In this document: positions 22,335-32,548 of the stretch, piece after piece
How the letters are laid out: each line of letters opens with the position of its first letter
Numbering within the stretch: the first letter of the stretch is position 1
Source: Fistulifera solaris
Lineage: Eukaryota; Bacillariophyta; Bacillariophyceae; Naviculales; Stauroneidaceae
Direction: 5' to 3'
Assembly: GCA_030295235.1 (NCBI GenBank)
Contig: AP026133.1
Coordinates: 744,001-808,000 of the forward strand
Length of the DNA stretch: 64,000 bases
The notes under the pieces: model-generated
The model's database searches: none
What the model saw: the letters and a program-made list of their open reading frames with translations, nothing else
What the model was told of the DNA's origin: nothing
Position numbers and translations under genes: made by a program

Positions 22335-22605
22335 GTTATCCCCCGGAAAACGGGCTCAGGACTCGCCCTTTACTAGCACTAGTAGCTAGGGCTTACTCAG
22401 CATGGGGCCAGCTTGAATAATTTGTGAGAAAATGAAAATGGGCAACGAAAAAACCAGTCCGAATGTCAAAATTGCATTCTAACTTCAGGAAAATAGGGAA
22501 ATTTTTTTTATAATCTAACTATCCTAATTCCTAATTAACTTTATTCCCTAATTTCCTAAAGGTCAGAATGGAATTTTCGGTATGTCCGAACTTTGTAATT
22601 TATCG
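22335..22605. repeat. Diverged non-LTR 3' tail with inverted partner
   Basis: 22341-22530 resembles the last ~190 bases of the element at 548-4530: GGAAAACGGGCTCAGGACT, then ACTAGCACTAG, then GTCCGAATGTCAAAATT. At about 22555-22600 the reverse complement of the same tail is readable (TTAGGAAATTAGGGAATAAAG and CCATTCTGAC), so two tails face each other. Confidence 0.6.
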
Positions 22606-22744
22606 TGGGAGCTACAATTAGACCCAGCTGTTGTAAATTTTGTTTCATGCTAAACAAACAGCTTTAGCTCACCATCAACTAGTAAGAGGTATGAGTGCGG
22701 ATCAATAATTACGTCTAATTACTGTTCAAGCTCGGAAAAACATC

Positions 22745-22773
22745 GATTCATGACTGAAATTTAGTCGTGATTA
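22745..22773 (+). repeat. Dispersed GACTG-N-CAGTC hairpin motif, site 1
   Basis: GATTCATGACTGAAATTTAG continues into TCGTGATTA. It is one of five related sites in the window; the stem here is weakened (CTGAAATTTAG). Confidence 0.55.
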
Positions 22774-22923
22774 TGTTGACTCCACTACAGGCTACATTCT
22801 ACATGCTTATCTTATCATCGAGGTCATTATAAAGCGAACGTTTTCCATTTTCATTTACATTGACTGTTTCCTTCCTATATTTGATCAGTATCTGCATCCA
22901 TTTCTCTTATTCGGCGGATAATT

Positions 22924-24282
22924 ATGGCTTCAAATGGAGGTTTAAAGCATGAACGGCAGCAAGACATACGCACCATCTCGATCGGCATCGCCGTCGTTGC
23001 TTCGGCATCTACTTGGTTCTTGTTCTATTACCGACGGCAGCAACAGAAACAAAGACAGAACTTAGCGTCGCGACAAGAATTGACAACCTTTTCTTCGGCA
23101 TACGAAAGTCTCATAGGGAATACTCCTCTCGTGAAGTTGCCGCGACTGTCTCACATCTTGCAACGTGATGTATATGTCAAAATGGAAAGCATGAACCCGG
23201 GAGGCACAGGCAAGGATCGAGCAGCATGGGCCATGCTACATGCGGCAGAAGAAGAGGGGATAATACCACCACCTATACAAGAACACAGCCATGAAACCAG
23301 TCACGCAGCAACAACGAAAGCCCCCACACACATACCGCAAAATGAAACAGAACAAAGCTACGAGACTGCCATTTGGCAAGCTATGCGAGCATCCCGAACC
23401 GGTGGCTTGGTCGTGGAAGGGACATCTGGATCGACAGGCATTTCCTTGGCAACCTTGTGCGCCTGTCGGGGACACGCCTGTTTGGTTGTTTTACCGGACG
23501 ACCAAGCGCACGAAAAGCAAAGGATTTTACAAACGCTTCAAGCTCATGTGCTCATCGTACCCAACGTTTCGATTTCCAACCCCAAACATTACGTCAATAT
23601 CGCTCGTCGACTGGCACAATACGCGCGGAATCGAATGAATATACCAGCCGTCTTTGTGGATCAATTTGAAAATCAGGCGAATGTAAAGTGCCATTCTCAT
23701 GTGACGGGACGTGAAGTACTCGCGCAATGTCCCACATTAGACGCCTTTGTCATGTCGGCAGGCACAGGAGGCACCTTGGCCGGTATTGGCACATTCTTGA
23801 GACATCATCGTCCCACTTGTCGCATAGTTTTGGTCGATCCGCCCGGGAGTGCCTTGTACAACAAAATTCAATACGGCGTGGCATATACCATGGAGCAAGA
23901 AGAACGTGGTCTTTTGCGGCATCGGTACGATACTTTGGCCGAAGGCATAGGGCTGGATCGTGTGACTCGAAATTTAGCTTATGGTTTGGAATGCATCGAC
24001 GACGCCGTTCGGGTATCGGATCAAGATGCCGTGGACATGGCGCACTGGCTGCTGCAGAATGAAGGTTTGTGGGTCGGTTCGAGTTCTGCCATGAACGTTG
24101 TAGGAGCGATTGATACAGCATGGAAATTGTCTCCGGGCTCGCGAGTTGTGACGGTGATTTGTGATTCGGGGAGTCGTCACTTGACGCGCTTTTGGAATCA
24201 TGATTTTATCCTTGAGAGGGGTCTTCGATGGCCGCGCGATCAAGAACAGGACCAATTACCAGCCTGTCTAGAGCGTCGATAG
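22924..24282 (+). CDS. Membrane-anchored cysteine synthase-like PLP enzyme
   Basis: This 452-residue protein is of the fold-type II PLP cysteine synthase / cystathionine beta-synthase family, which forms cysteine from (O-acetyl)serine and sulfide. Visible signatures: YESLIGNTPLVKLPRLS near residues 60-75, MNPGGTGKDRAA with the probable PLP lysine Lys97, the substrate loop EGTSGSTGISLA (~165-180), and the phosphate-binding loop SAGTGGTLAG (~278-288). One hydrophobic segment (residues ~20-36, ISIGIAVVASASTWFLFYY) precedes the domain, as in the fungal Cys12-like mitochondrial-membrane group; sub-cellular location is inference. A polar insert of about 35 residues follows Lys97. No C-terminal CBS domains are present. 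It converges with eIF3j, leaving 93 bases between stop codons. Confidence 0.82.
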   Translation: MASNGGLKHERQQDIRTISIGIAVVASASTWFLFYYRRQQQKQRQNLASRQELTTFSSAYESLIGNTPLVKLPRLSHILQRDVYVKMESMNPGGTGKDRAAWAMLHAAEEEGIIPPPIQEHSHETSHAATTKAPTHIPQNETEQSYETAIWQAMRASRTGGLVVEGTSGSTGISLATLCACRGHACLVVLPDDQAHEKQRILQTLQAHVLIVPNVSISNPKHYVNIARRLAQYARNRMNIPAVFVDQFENQANVKCHSHVTGREVLAQCPTLDAFVMSAGTGGTLAGIGTFLRHHRPTCRIVLVDPPGSALYNKIQYGVAYTMEQEERGLLRHRYDTLAEGIGLDRVTRNLAYGLECIDDAVRVSDQDAVDMAHWLLQNEGLWVGSSSAMNVVGAIDTAWKLSPGSRVVTVICDSGSRHLTRFWNHDFILERGLRWPRDQEQDQLPACLERR

Positions 24283-24375
24283 CGGCTAGCATCTTAAAAT
24301 ATTTTTCTAGAGGATTAAGCATCTACATGACGCAATGATAGCCCTAATAAGAAGGATGCGTTTCATTTACGTTGT

Positions 24376-25144
24376 TTAGAAGAAGTCATCTTCATACCGT
24401 TCACCGAATTCATCGTACTGATCAAACTTATCATTGTCTCCAAATGTTTCAATCATCTTTTGTCGTGCTTTGGCTTCGGCTACTTTGTCAACTTTCTTGG
24501 ACTTTTGCGCTTGTCCTTTGACCTTGCGCTTCGCCGCTTGTACTTTTTCATTTTTGATGACATTGAGCGTTTTGATGAGTTCCGTGACAGCATCGTCATC
24601 CAGAACATCCTTCGAACTCGTGACGCATTCTTTGAAAAACGCCGAGGCGAAATGAACGTTTCCGTGTTTCTTCATAGCTTCCGCTACTTTGCGAGCATGT
24701 TTCAAATGGTCTTTAAGGTCTTTCAAGACAACAACATCACCGGCCGCAGCTGCACCCGTCGCCTTATTTTTTCGTATTGTCGGCTCCGAACAAATCATCA
24801 GTCAATTCATTATCGGCTGCCTCAATACGCTGACGCTCCAGCTGTCGTCGCTCGTCCGGTGTCATTTTCGCCTCCGCCTCGGCTTCGAGTTCCATCGCTC
24901 GTCGAGCCAGTTCCAACTCTTCCTTGGCATCTAATTCTTTTTGTTTCTTTTCAGCCAACGCTTTCCCTCTCGTTTTTAGTTCCATCGTCTGTAATCGATC
25001 TTGTTCGGCCTTTTCTTTCAAAGCCAGATCTTCTTCGTCTTCAAACGTGGGTACGTTCGTTTGCAATTTTGAGAGTTTCGCAGCGAGTTCGTCATCGTCG
25101 GACTTGTCCCAATCGTCGTCACTGTCGTCCCAGTTGTCTCCCAT
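24376..25144 (-). CDS. Eukaryotic translation initiation factor 3 subunit J
   Basis: The N-terminus is acidic with Trp (MGDNWDDSDDDWDKSDDDEL), followed by a long charged coiled coil, then NELTDDLFG, and a C-terminal half with VVLKDLKDHLKHARKVAEAM and the acidic Phe-rich end YEDDFF. This is the plan of eIF3j (Hcr1), a loosely bound eIF3 subunit acting on the 40S ribosome in initiation and recycling. The gene is in two registers. The first stops (TAA) after NTKK at about 24764, and the second carries on with NKATGAAAAG. Skipping one base in the A-run at 24773-24779 joins them. Consensus error is most likely; a +1 shift at AAA-TAA is the alternative. Confidence 0.85.
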
Positions 25145-25603
25145 TGTGTCTTTGTAAAGTCAGTTGTGAAGAAAAGAACGTTTTCCTGTAAAACAAAAGT
25201 AATGGAAGGGTTTGGGAACGGTGTTATTGCAGTGAAAGCAAAATATGGTACAAGGTACTTTGTATGCACGAAACACGCGCAAAATAACGCGAGGACGAAA
25301 AAATGTCGTCTACAGAATAAAGGAGACAGTACCTGTCATTCGCCACACATTTTGCTTGTGTGGCGTGTGGCCTGCACATTCCCAAGGACAGCATGACAGA
25401 CAAACAAATGAGTGCTAAGGTTAGTGTTTTAAGAGTAACTAAGAGCTAAAAGGGATCCTTCGCAAAGATAAGATAGCTCTCTAGCACTTACAATTATAAC
25501 GTCAAAAATACCAGCTTATGATAATCCCCGTTACCCGTTCACAAAGCGAGAGAAAAAGCAATGAGCGCGAGCAATACACGACGCTTGACGCTTTTGCTCC
25601 TGA

Positions 25604-26116
25604 CTATAAACAGTCATCGTCCTCTGTTTCGTTTTCTGCCTTCCCATTCGACTGCACGACATCACGGCTGTCAATGACAATAGTTACAGGTCCGTCGTTC
25701 ACCAAACTCACGTTCATCATGGCTCCAAAGACGCCGTTGTGTATCTTCTCCGAAGAATATTCTCTTTTCAATAGATCAATAAAATCTTGATACAACTGCT
25801 CGGCTTGTGTCGCTTTCATGGCGAGTTTATAGTCCGGTTGATGTTTCTTTGACAGGGTGCCGTACAGTGTAAATTGACTGACGCACAAACAATCGTACGA
25901 TTTCTGTTTCACCGAATGTCGCCATTGCCCTCCACTCTCATTTTCCCACAGCTTACATCCAAGTAACTTCTTGCAGCAGTATTCTAGATCCTGCAGAGTG
26001 TCGTCTTGGTGCAAGCCGACCAAGGCGAGGAGGCCAGGGCCGATGGCCGAGGCGATCGATTGATTGTCGGTTAACGTGACTGACGCAGAGCGAACACGTT
26101 GAACGACGATGCGCAT
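25604..26116 (-). CDS. D-aminoacyl-tRNA deacylase (DTD)
   Basis: It hydrolyses D-amino acids wrongly attached to tRNA, protecting translation. The DTD hallmarks are all visible: MRIVVQRVRSASVTL at the start, the SQFTLYGTL active-site motif near residue 87, and NDGPVTIVIDS (the Gly-cisPro motif) near residue 148. I chose Met 26116 because it gives the canonical start and a protein of about 170 residues. The frame is open 43 codons further upstream (to 26245) with a hydrophobic TIVIWLVLVFFS segment that could be a targeting extension. The C-terminal tail is acidic (ENETEDDDCL). Confidence 0.9.
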   Translation of the reverse strand: MRIVVQRVRSASVTLTDNQSIASAIGPGLLALVGLHQDDTLQDLEYCCKKLLGCKLWENESGGQWRHSVKQKSYDCLCVSQFTLYGTLSKKHQPDYKLAMKATQAEQLYQDFIDLLKREYSSEKIHNGVFGAMMNVSLVNDGPVTIVIDSRDVVQSNGKAENETEDDDCL

Positions 26117-26287
26117 GGCTTGATAATTCCCACTGAAGAAAACGAGAACGAGCCAAATAACAATTGTATTATAAGAAATCAGAGGGTATCTTCGCATGAT
26201 CGGGGGTCGTTTATGATGCCATATGCCTCTTCGCTCATCGCTCATCCCTCATCGCTCATCGTACACATGCATCATGCATGCAAAAAT

Positions 26288-26317
26288 TTGTTCATGACTG
26301 AAGCGCAGTCGTGATTC
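26288..26317 (+). repeat. Dispersed hairpin motif, site 2
   Basis: TTCATGACTGAAGCGCAGTC is followed by GTGATTCC. The stem GACTG/CAGTC is intact, and the word AAGCAT follows shortly after. Confidence 0.6.
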
Positions 26318-26444
26318 CGTTAAGCATTTTGGCCTAGCGAAAACGATCCTCAAGCAATACGACAAATAAATGCGAAGTGCGAATTGCAAAAAGATGCTTT
26401 ACATTAATAGTGATGTGATTGGGGATTATAGATCCAATAAAAAA

Positions 26445-26477
26445 CATTCATAACTGACATGTGGTCGTGGTTTCGAA
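26445..26477 (+). repeat. Dispersed hairpin motif, site 3
   Basis: CATTCATAACTGACATGTGG is followed by TCGTGGTTTC. It is a diverged copy and is also followed by AAGCAT, suggesting a longer ancestral unit shared with site 2. Confidence 0.5.
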
Positions 26478-26894
26478 TTCTCAAGCATCTGCGGAGTAGT
26501 TTTTCAAAATTTATTTTCGTTATCCGTTGTGAAAGAGCACTGCAATCTTTGGTTGCAGCTTAGTTATTTACGGATTTATTTTGAGGACGATTATCATCGT
26601 TAAGAGAGTTCTTCCCTTTTCAAATGCTTACGAGTCTTGTGAAGAAGACTATTATTCCTTGCCTTCTTCTTGTAACCATCACCATGAATGAACCATCATA
26701 TCTTACACGAGTACTCGGCGATCGAAGCAAAGTATAAAGCGGTGCTTTAGATAATTTGTGCATGCCGACAACGTTCTGTAATAACCAAGTCGTCATACTC
26801 TTGGTGCTCTATTCAGAAGCATTTTGAACTGTTTACTGATCACAAAACATTTCCCAGGTAAAACTTACCCTCTGCGTATCGAGCAGCATTATTT

Positions 26895-28010
26895 TCACAG
26901 AGGAACAATAACAACCGAGATATCATCCTGGTAACCTTTTGTCGGGGCAATACGATCCACAAAAAGCGGCAATTTCTCTGGCAAGCTTTTATCGAGACCA
27001 GTCTCGTACAAGTTGTTCGTTAACTGCCGAGCTAGAAATTCTATGCGCCGCAAATCCCACAAGCCATCACTGGCTGCCACGATAAATTGTCTCTCCAGGG
27101 ACTCAATCGGTACTACATCAACAATAGGTTCTGCAGTGACCCCGATTTCCTTCCATTCCGAGTCCCCAATGGATCGACTCATCGCCAACCCAATGGTTTC
27201 ATTCGCAGCCTTTGAAAAGACAATCACACGCGACATGGCCGGGTTCTGAGGAGGCGTGTGTATCCTACCACCGCTACTCTCGATTCTCACCCGTTCGTCG
27301 GGAAGATGTGGCTTATCGAAGCGGGTATGATAAAGCACTGTCGCGTTCGGCTTGCCGTACACCAATATAGTGCGACCGTCTCCAGCGTTAGCAAAATACA
27401 GCTTCTCGCCGATCCGCAGCGTCACAGAGGCTGTACAGCCGCCGCGTTGTCCAGAGTGAACAGGAACTTTTTTCTGGAGTTCGGCAAAGGCGTCTTTCAG
27501 TTGCTGTTGAATCCAGTCATCGGATTGACAACACTGGCGTGCATTCAATTTATCGGCCACGATCCCAGGGAGTTCGGTGCGCGCATATTCAGCCACCTCG
27601 TGACCCAATACACCATGACCGTCGAGTATGGCAACCAGAAAGGATTCCTCTTTGATTGCGAATGCCGCTTGCTGTTTTGTGAGAAACGGTCGGATGAGAA
27701 ATGATCGATCCTGATTGACGGAATGGGAAGGACCTTGCCTTGTAAATAGGCAACCGAGTTGACATGAAGTTGTCGAATACAGTTCACTTGAGAGAATCAC
27801 TGTTTGATTATCAATCGGGGACGAAATGCAACCATAAGCAGGACACGCATTTCTATTTTTGTTCGCATTCAGCGAGAGCTGTGGAGCTGCTGGAACGAGA
27901 TTCAAAAGAATGAAGGTGCTCAACAAGAAGGTTACAAAAATGCAAGAAGCGAATTGTAAAAGAATGAAGGGGGCACTCTTTTTCTTCGTTATCAGCGTCT
28001 CATCGGGCAT
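26895..28010 (-). CDS. PP2C-family Ser/Thr phosphatase, membrane-anchored
   Basis: This 371-residue protein has an N-terminal membrane segment (residues ~13-40, LLQFASCIFVTFLLSTFILL) followed by a complete PP2C (PPM) domain. Ordered motifs: NQDRSFL (~98), AILDGHGVLG (~128) with metal-binding Asp, GGCTASVTLR (~190), FANAGDGRTIL (~207), AMSRSIGDSEW (~276), AASDGLWDLRR (~312) and QDDISVVIVPL at the very end. All metal-coordinating Asp positions appear intact. The topology suggests a catalytic domain on the lumenal or outer side, or a signal anchor with the domain in the cytosol; I cannot decide. The frame is unbroken. Confidence 0.88.
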   Translation of the reverse strand: MPDETLITKKKSAPFILLQFASCIFVTFLLSTFILLNLVPAAPQLSLNANKNRNACPAYGCISSPIDNQTVILSSELYSTTSCQLGCLFTRQGPSHSVNQDRSFLIRPFLTKQQAAFAIKEESFLVAILDGHGVLGHEVAEYARTELPGIVADKLNARQCCQSDDWIQQQLKDAFAELQKKVPVHSGQRGGCTASVTLRIGEKLYFANAGDGRTILVYGKPNATVLYHTRFDKPHLPDERVRIESSGGRIHTPPQNPAMSRVIVFSKAANETIGLAMSRSIGDSEWKEIGVTAEPIVDVVPIESLERQFIVAASDGLWDLRRIEFLARQLTNNLYETGLDKSLPEKLPLFVDRIAPTKGYQDDISVVIVPL

Positions 28011-28593
28011 TGCATTTCATCAAGAGATTATTATTCTGGACAATCATCCATCATCGTGTTCCGTCTCGCGCGGAAATTGTGTCATCTTTCATCCATCCGC
28101 CTGCTCTCCTCGCTCCTCGCGGTCATCCATCATCCATAATCCATAAGTCATAACTTTAATGTCTTTCTTTAAAAAAATCATCATTAAGGTCAAGGCTATC
28201 ACTTCTCGACTCAATTAAGTCCCGGAAGAGACAAAAGGAGTACTTATTGAGCTATGGTACCGGTACAAACAGCGGTACCGAACCAGTTACCATATTGTAG
28301 ATCCTGACCAAGTAGCATTCTAACCCATGTACTTGTACAAGTATGTTTTAAATGATCATTCACAATGAATCCAAATTAGTTCACGGTGCTTTCGTTGATG
28401 CTGATTTCCGATGAAACAAATTGGATAGTCTAGACCCCGTATTCCTTTTGTTTTATGTTGAGCCCGCCATAGTACAATCATTGATCTTTGTTATCGGTAG
28501 CACATCAAAACAATTTCATTGTAACAGCACGTCTGTTCACAATTTAGTTTGCGCTTGTGAGAAATAATGCAGAGTTTAGGAAAGCACGACTCT
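28011..28593. other. Spacer with GGTACCGGTAC words
   Basis: No gene is seen. It holds GGTACCGGTAC near 28256 and GCGGTACCG near 28274, related to words at 6042 and 29890. The 5' flank of the PP2C gene lies at its left. Confidence 0.4.
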
Positions 28594-29744
28594 TCACACA
28601 AATTGTGGCCGTCGCGGTTTGACACCCTTTTGAAAGTAGGGGTGTTGTAATGCGTTTGTGGCTGTCAGTCTTTGGGACGGATCCAATGCGAGCAAACCCT
28701 CTAAAAGAGCAAAACCATCGGCGTCGAGAAAAGATCGACCACCCGCCAAGGGTTGTGCGACAGGAAACTTTTGCGACAGCTGCGGGACGTCACTCGACTT
28801 CCAGCGAAATAAACCCGCGTTTGGCAGCTTGTCAAATGAAGGCCAGGTAGTTTCATTAGGACCTCCCAATAATGAAAAGATTTTGTCAATTTGATCTAGC
28901 TCCCCCTGTCCCGGCATTACAGCTTCCTTTCCTCCTAAGATGAGTTCCCCGAATACACAGCCAATGCTCCACATATCGACCGGCGGACCATAACAACTCT
29001 CTCCAAACAGCAGTTCGGGGAGACCGGTACCACAATGTTACCACTAATTGTGTCATGGCTCTCGCTGGTGTCTGATACCGTCTGGCGAGACCCAAATCAG
29101 CTAAAGCTACCCGACCCGTGCGTTGCTCAACTAGTACATTTGAAGGCTTCAGGTCGCGATGTAAATACCAATTAGTATGCATATGATGTGTGCCCTGCAA
29201 AACTTGTTGTAATATCCCTTTCAGTTCCGACTGCGGTAAAGGTGCTCCGTCAAGAAGTCGTTTTGACATGGCCTCGCTGAGATCATAGTCAAATAATTGC
29301 ATCACCATAAACACTTTATCAATGCTGCATCCCGTCACCATTTCGCGAACATGAACAATATTTTCATGTGACAATGCCAATAACACACTTATTTCGCGGA
29401 GAGCCGTGACTGGAAAGCCATTTTGGCAGGGTTGGCTTCCTCTGTCATGCGCGGTTCATCGTCAACGTGAAACTTGATTTGTTTCAATGCCACCGTTTCG
29501 TTGGTCGCCAAGTCACGAGCTTTCCACACAATTCCATACGATCCTTCACTGAGGCGTTCTATTTGCTCATAGGTATCGTAGACTGAGCGACAACCCTGTA
29601 AGAGCGGATTGTGAATCGGCCAGGTGGAGACGACGTTGCCATCCGTCGACGACCTGACGGATTGCGGAATAACACGCGCCTCCTTTTTGTATCTTCTTCT
29701 TCGTCCGAGCTTGAATCCCATCGATCCCTCTTCTTCCCTCCCAT
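28594..29744 (-). CDS. Cyclin-dependent kinase, CDK10/CDK11 type, frame broken
   Basis: Read across registers, this is a full kinase of about 380 residues. It has an SR/acidic N-terminus (MGGKKRDRWDSSSDEEEDTK), QGCRSV before the domain, the Gly loop (LSEGSYGIVWKARD), ATP Lys in VALKQIKF, the cyclin-contact helix PVTALRE (PITSLRE in CDK11), the catalytic loop YLHRDLKPSNV, ADLGLARR (DLG instead of the usual DFG), LWYRSP and DMWSIGCVFGELI. CDK11 and CDK10 act in splicing and transcription. Frame changes occur at about 29686 (T-run on the plus strand), 29415 and 29018 (GGGG). Three or more one-base breaks in a conserved kinase suggest consensus errors, but a pseudogene cannot be excluded. Confidence 0.78.
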
Positions 29745-30136
29745 TCTTCTTCAATATGAAAAGTAAGGGCAACTAGGCGGCGATAACCACAACCAACAAA
29801 GCGGAAAATGAGGAAATGCGGAATGCGGTCAACTTTGGGTGCCGTTTTATTTAGTACCAATACGAGCGTTTCACGAAACTCACCTACAATACTGGTACCG
29901 GTACCGGTACTAGCTACAAGTGACGGTACCGTACCATGTACGTCAATTTTCGTTATCGCGATGATGATGATTGATTGATTCGCGATCGATGAAGACAAAA
30001 CAAAACGCTTTATCTGGTAAGCCTTACCTGGTACACGAAACAACGAATATTTCAACAACTTAGAAGTTACATATTCATCAAAAGAAGTTAGCATTATTAA
30101 AATCGTTTGTTCAAAATTCATGTTCTGAGATGCTTC

Positions 30137-30769
30137 TCAGGCTGCGGGCGAGGTAGCGATGCCAACGCGGCTAGCCAAAACCAGAGTGTTCCGATAAAAG
30201 AACTCAAAATCTTCCTCATGCGAAGTCAAGTTAGCTTTCACAGACTCGTCCATCAGCAGAAGCGTCAGTTCTTCGAGGGCATAAACTGCATATGCCGTTT
30301 CATGGACGCAGAACGCCATGTGCGCTAAATTGTTGTACAACGCCATCAGCAGCAAAGTCGTGTGTGATTGCCACAACAAATCAGAGTCGCGTAGGATCTG
30401 GAGGGAAAGTCTGTAGAGATTAAGTACGCGGGACGCAGCGGAACACTCTTTCCGCTGCAAGGAATAGGCGATCCCAATGTTGTACAGCACTATGGCTGCC
30501 AAAAAGTTCTCGTCTTGCTTTGTAGCCGTATCGGCGAGCGCGAATACCTTATCGAACATGGAAATAATGTGGCGTTCATCATGAAGGCCTTCGATGCGAC
30601 TGGCAACCAACGTATCAGGTAGGCAGTCGGGAGGGGCTTGACTTGAATCAGCAGCTTTTCGGATGATCGCAAGAGCGTCTCTCCACTTGGTAACAGCATC
30701 CTCGAGTCTTCCTGTTGTGAAGAGCCCGATGGCTTCGTTGTTTTGAAGGCATGCTTTATTGAGCGCCAT
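30137..30769 (-). CDS. TPR-like helical protein, unrecognised
   Basis: This 210-residue protein is largely helical, with repeat-like helix pairs: NNEAIGLFTTGRLEDAVTKW, then IVLYNIGIAYSLQRK, then LLLMALYNNLAHMAF. The spacing and the A/G/Y/L pattern resemble tetratricopeptide repeats, which bind other proteins. No catalytic motif, signal peptide or membrane segment is visible. The ATG at 30769 is clear and the frame is unbroken. I cannot name a family; similar TPR-like proteins of unknown function are common in diatoms. Confidence 0.65.
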   Translation of the reverse strand: MALNKACLQNNEAIGLFTTGRLEDAVTKWRDALAIIRKAADSSQAPPDCLPDTLVASRIEGLHDERHIISMFDKVFALADTATKQDENFLAAIVLYNIGIAYSLQRKECSAASRVLNLYRLSLQILRDSDLLWQSHTTLLLMALYNNLAHMAFCVHETAYAVYALEELTLLLMDESVKANLTSHEEDFEFFYRNTLVLASRVGIATSPAA

Positions 30770-32548
30770 GCTGAGGGAAAGACAGTTGATTTATACCTTT
30801 ATCAATGATTGAAAATGAGAATTGGTTTTTGTGCTATGTGCTCGATCATGGCGAGAGAAGAGTGATGAAGCGGTCGTTCCTTGGGTCGTTTGCTTCTTGC
30901 TTCTGCGTTTTCGACGGAAGGTGGAGTCTTTTGTCTTTAATGCTTCCCATTTCCGATCACCTTATAAGTAATAAGGCAGCATTGACGCCTAGTTTACCGT
31001 TTACCCTATACTCCGTGTATTACAAATCGCACATAGAGTACAAGCTATTTTTGAACTTTGAACATCTCCGATCTCCGATCTCTATCATATGTCTAATGAC
31101 CGGATATCGAAAGTAGAAGCTGGGAGCGGAGCTTGGAGCTTTGTCTTTCGGTGTTTGCGGTTTGCGGTCATTGGTCATTGGGCGCTGGAGTACCCGTAAC
31201 GGTTAACGGTAGGCTATAGAGAGTAGAGAGTGTCGCGTATGTTGCTCGTAGTAGTAGTGAGTAGTAAGGAGTTCCAAGTTTCCAAAAGATAAAAGATCAA
31301 GAACTACTACTATCAATACTTTGTATCAAGATAAGAAGCCAGATGCCCGATATCCGATACATTGTAGACTGTGCCTGTACCGTTTTGTATTCAGCGTTAG
31401 GCCTACGGCCTACTACGCTTGAGGTTTGATTCTGGATTTTGGGGCTTGGAGCTGAGAGCTTATTGCTCATTGCTTGTTGTTAAGCACTAAGCACTATTGC
31501 AAGCATTTATTGGCAAATTTGCTGCTTTGGCTTTAGCCTCAACATCGCGAATAGGCAATTGCCCATTGCCCTCACCAAAACTTCACAGCGTATAGCCCCC
31601 GACTGCCATTTTAATGCCTGACGCCTGACGCCCAAAGAAGAACGAATTAATGTAGACAAAAGACGAACGACGAAAGGCGACTACTTGTACTCGTAAAACC
31701 TTAGATCTAACAGCAAACGTAGTCTACATCATGCTGCTCCAAACATTGAAAAACTAAATAATTTGTATTTCGGTTTCGCAATCCACAATTAATATGACTT
31801 GACCCGTGTGTTTCTCTAGAGAGTGTCCCCGGCTATTGCTCGCGAAAACCGAAAATCATCAATTTCCGTCAAATGCCGACCATCATTGTCTTGCCTTCTT
31901 CGCCATTTCAGCGTCAACCCAATTATCTAGGTGGAAGCGTTTGCTACAAAAATAGGTCGTCGCATCATCATTAAGATTCGAGCGTAAACATAAATATGTG
32001 AGATTGGTTTAACATCCTATCTTTCTTAAAAGCCTAGCAGATACTTATTCAAGTGCCATAAAAGATTGCGAATCCAAAACTTCTAACCTCTTGGCGTTAC
32101 AGCTTAATGCAACCAACGACTTTAACTGGCTTACGATCGCCTCGAACACGAGAGCGTGATCCACTTTTGAGGGAAACTGCGCATTCTATAACTCCTGAGC
32201 ACCTAAGCAGGTTTCCACTTTAAAGTTATTTGTTCCTTATGAAAATATATTTTTTGTTACTGCTACGGAGTATTGTTATACTTGACACAACCTGCTCCAA
32301 CGGTACAACGTCCGCTCTAGTTAGTGTTCACGAGTGTTAGTTGTCTTGGTGGGAATGGTATGTCTGTCGTCAGTGACGGTCTCCACTTTCACCTTTCACC
32401 GCACTTTGCCGCTTGCCGCATTGCCGCATGCCCCACGCAGCACACACCTCTCTCATTATTTATTACGACGATTACCTGGTAGTGTAGCACTTTGTCATTG
32501 TCATTGATCTCTTTCTCAAGCAGGATATCGACGACGGAGACAATTCCA
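30770..32548. other. Long gene-free spacer
   Basis: About 1.8 kb has no supportable gene. The frames present are short and lack domains. There are low-complexity stretches (AGTAGTAGTGAGTAGTA near 31250) and TACTCCGT/ACGGAGTA words near 31011 and 32264. It contains the divergent promoters of the TPR-like gene (left) and the membrane-protein gene (right). Confidence 0.5.

Larger units (their letters stand above)
21767..22923. other. Spacer with repeats, upstream of cysteine-synthase-like gene
   Basis: No gene is seen. It contains CCAGAATTTCTGG-type palindromes (22200-22325), the diverged non-LTR tail with an inverted partner (22335-22605), and one copy of the dispersed hairpin motif (22745-22773). 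The last 150 bases are presumably the promoter of the gene at 22924. Confidence 0.5.
26117..26894. other. Spacer with two dispersed hairpin motifs
   Basis: It lies upstream of the deacylase and downstream of the PP2C gene. It holds hairpin sites 2 and 3 about 160 bases apart and a TCATCGCTCATC mini-repeat near 26236-26258. No coding signal is seen. Confidence 0.5.

Noticed and set aside
29567-30121. 184-codon minus frame upstream of the kinase
   Set aside because: It ends inside the kinase coding region in another register and its upstream part runs through spacer with GGTACC words; no domain is seen.
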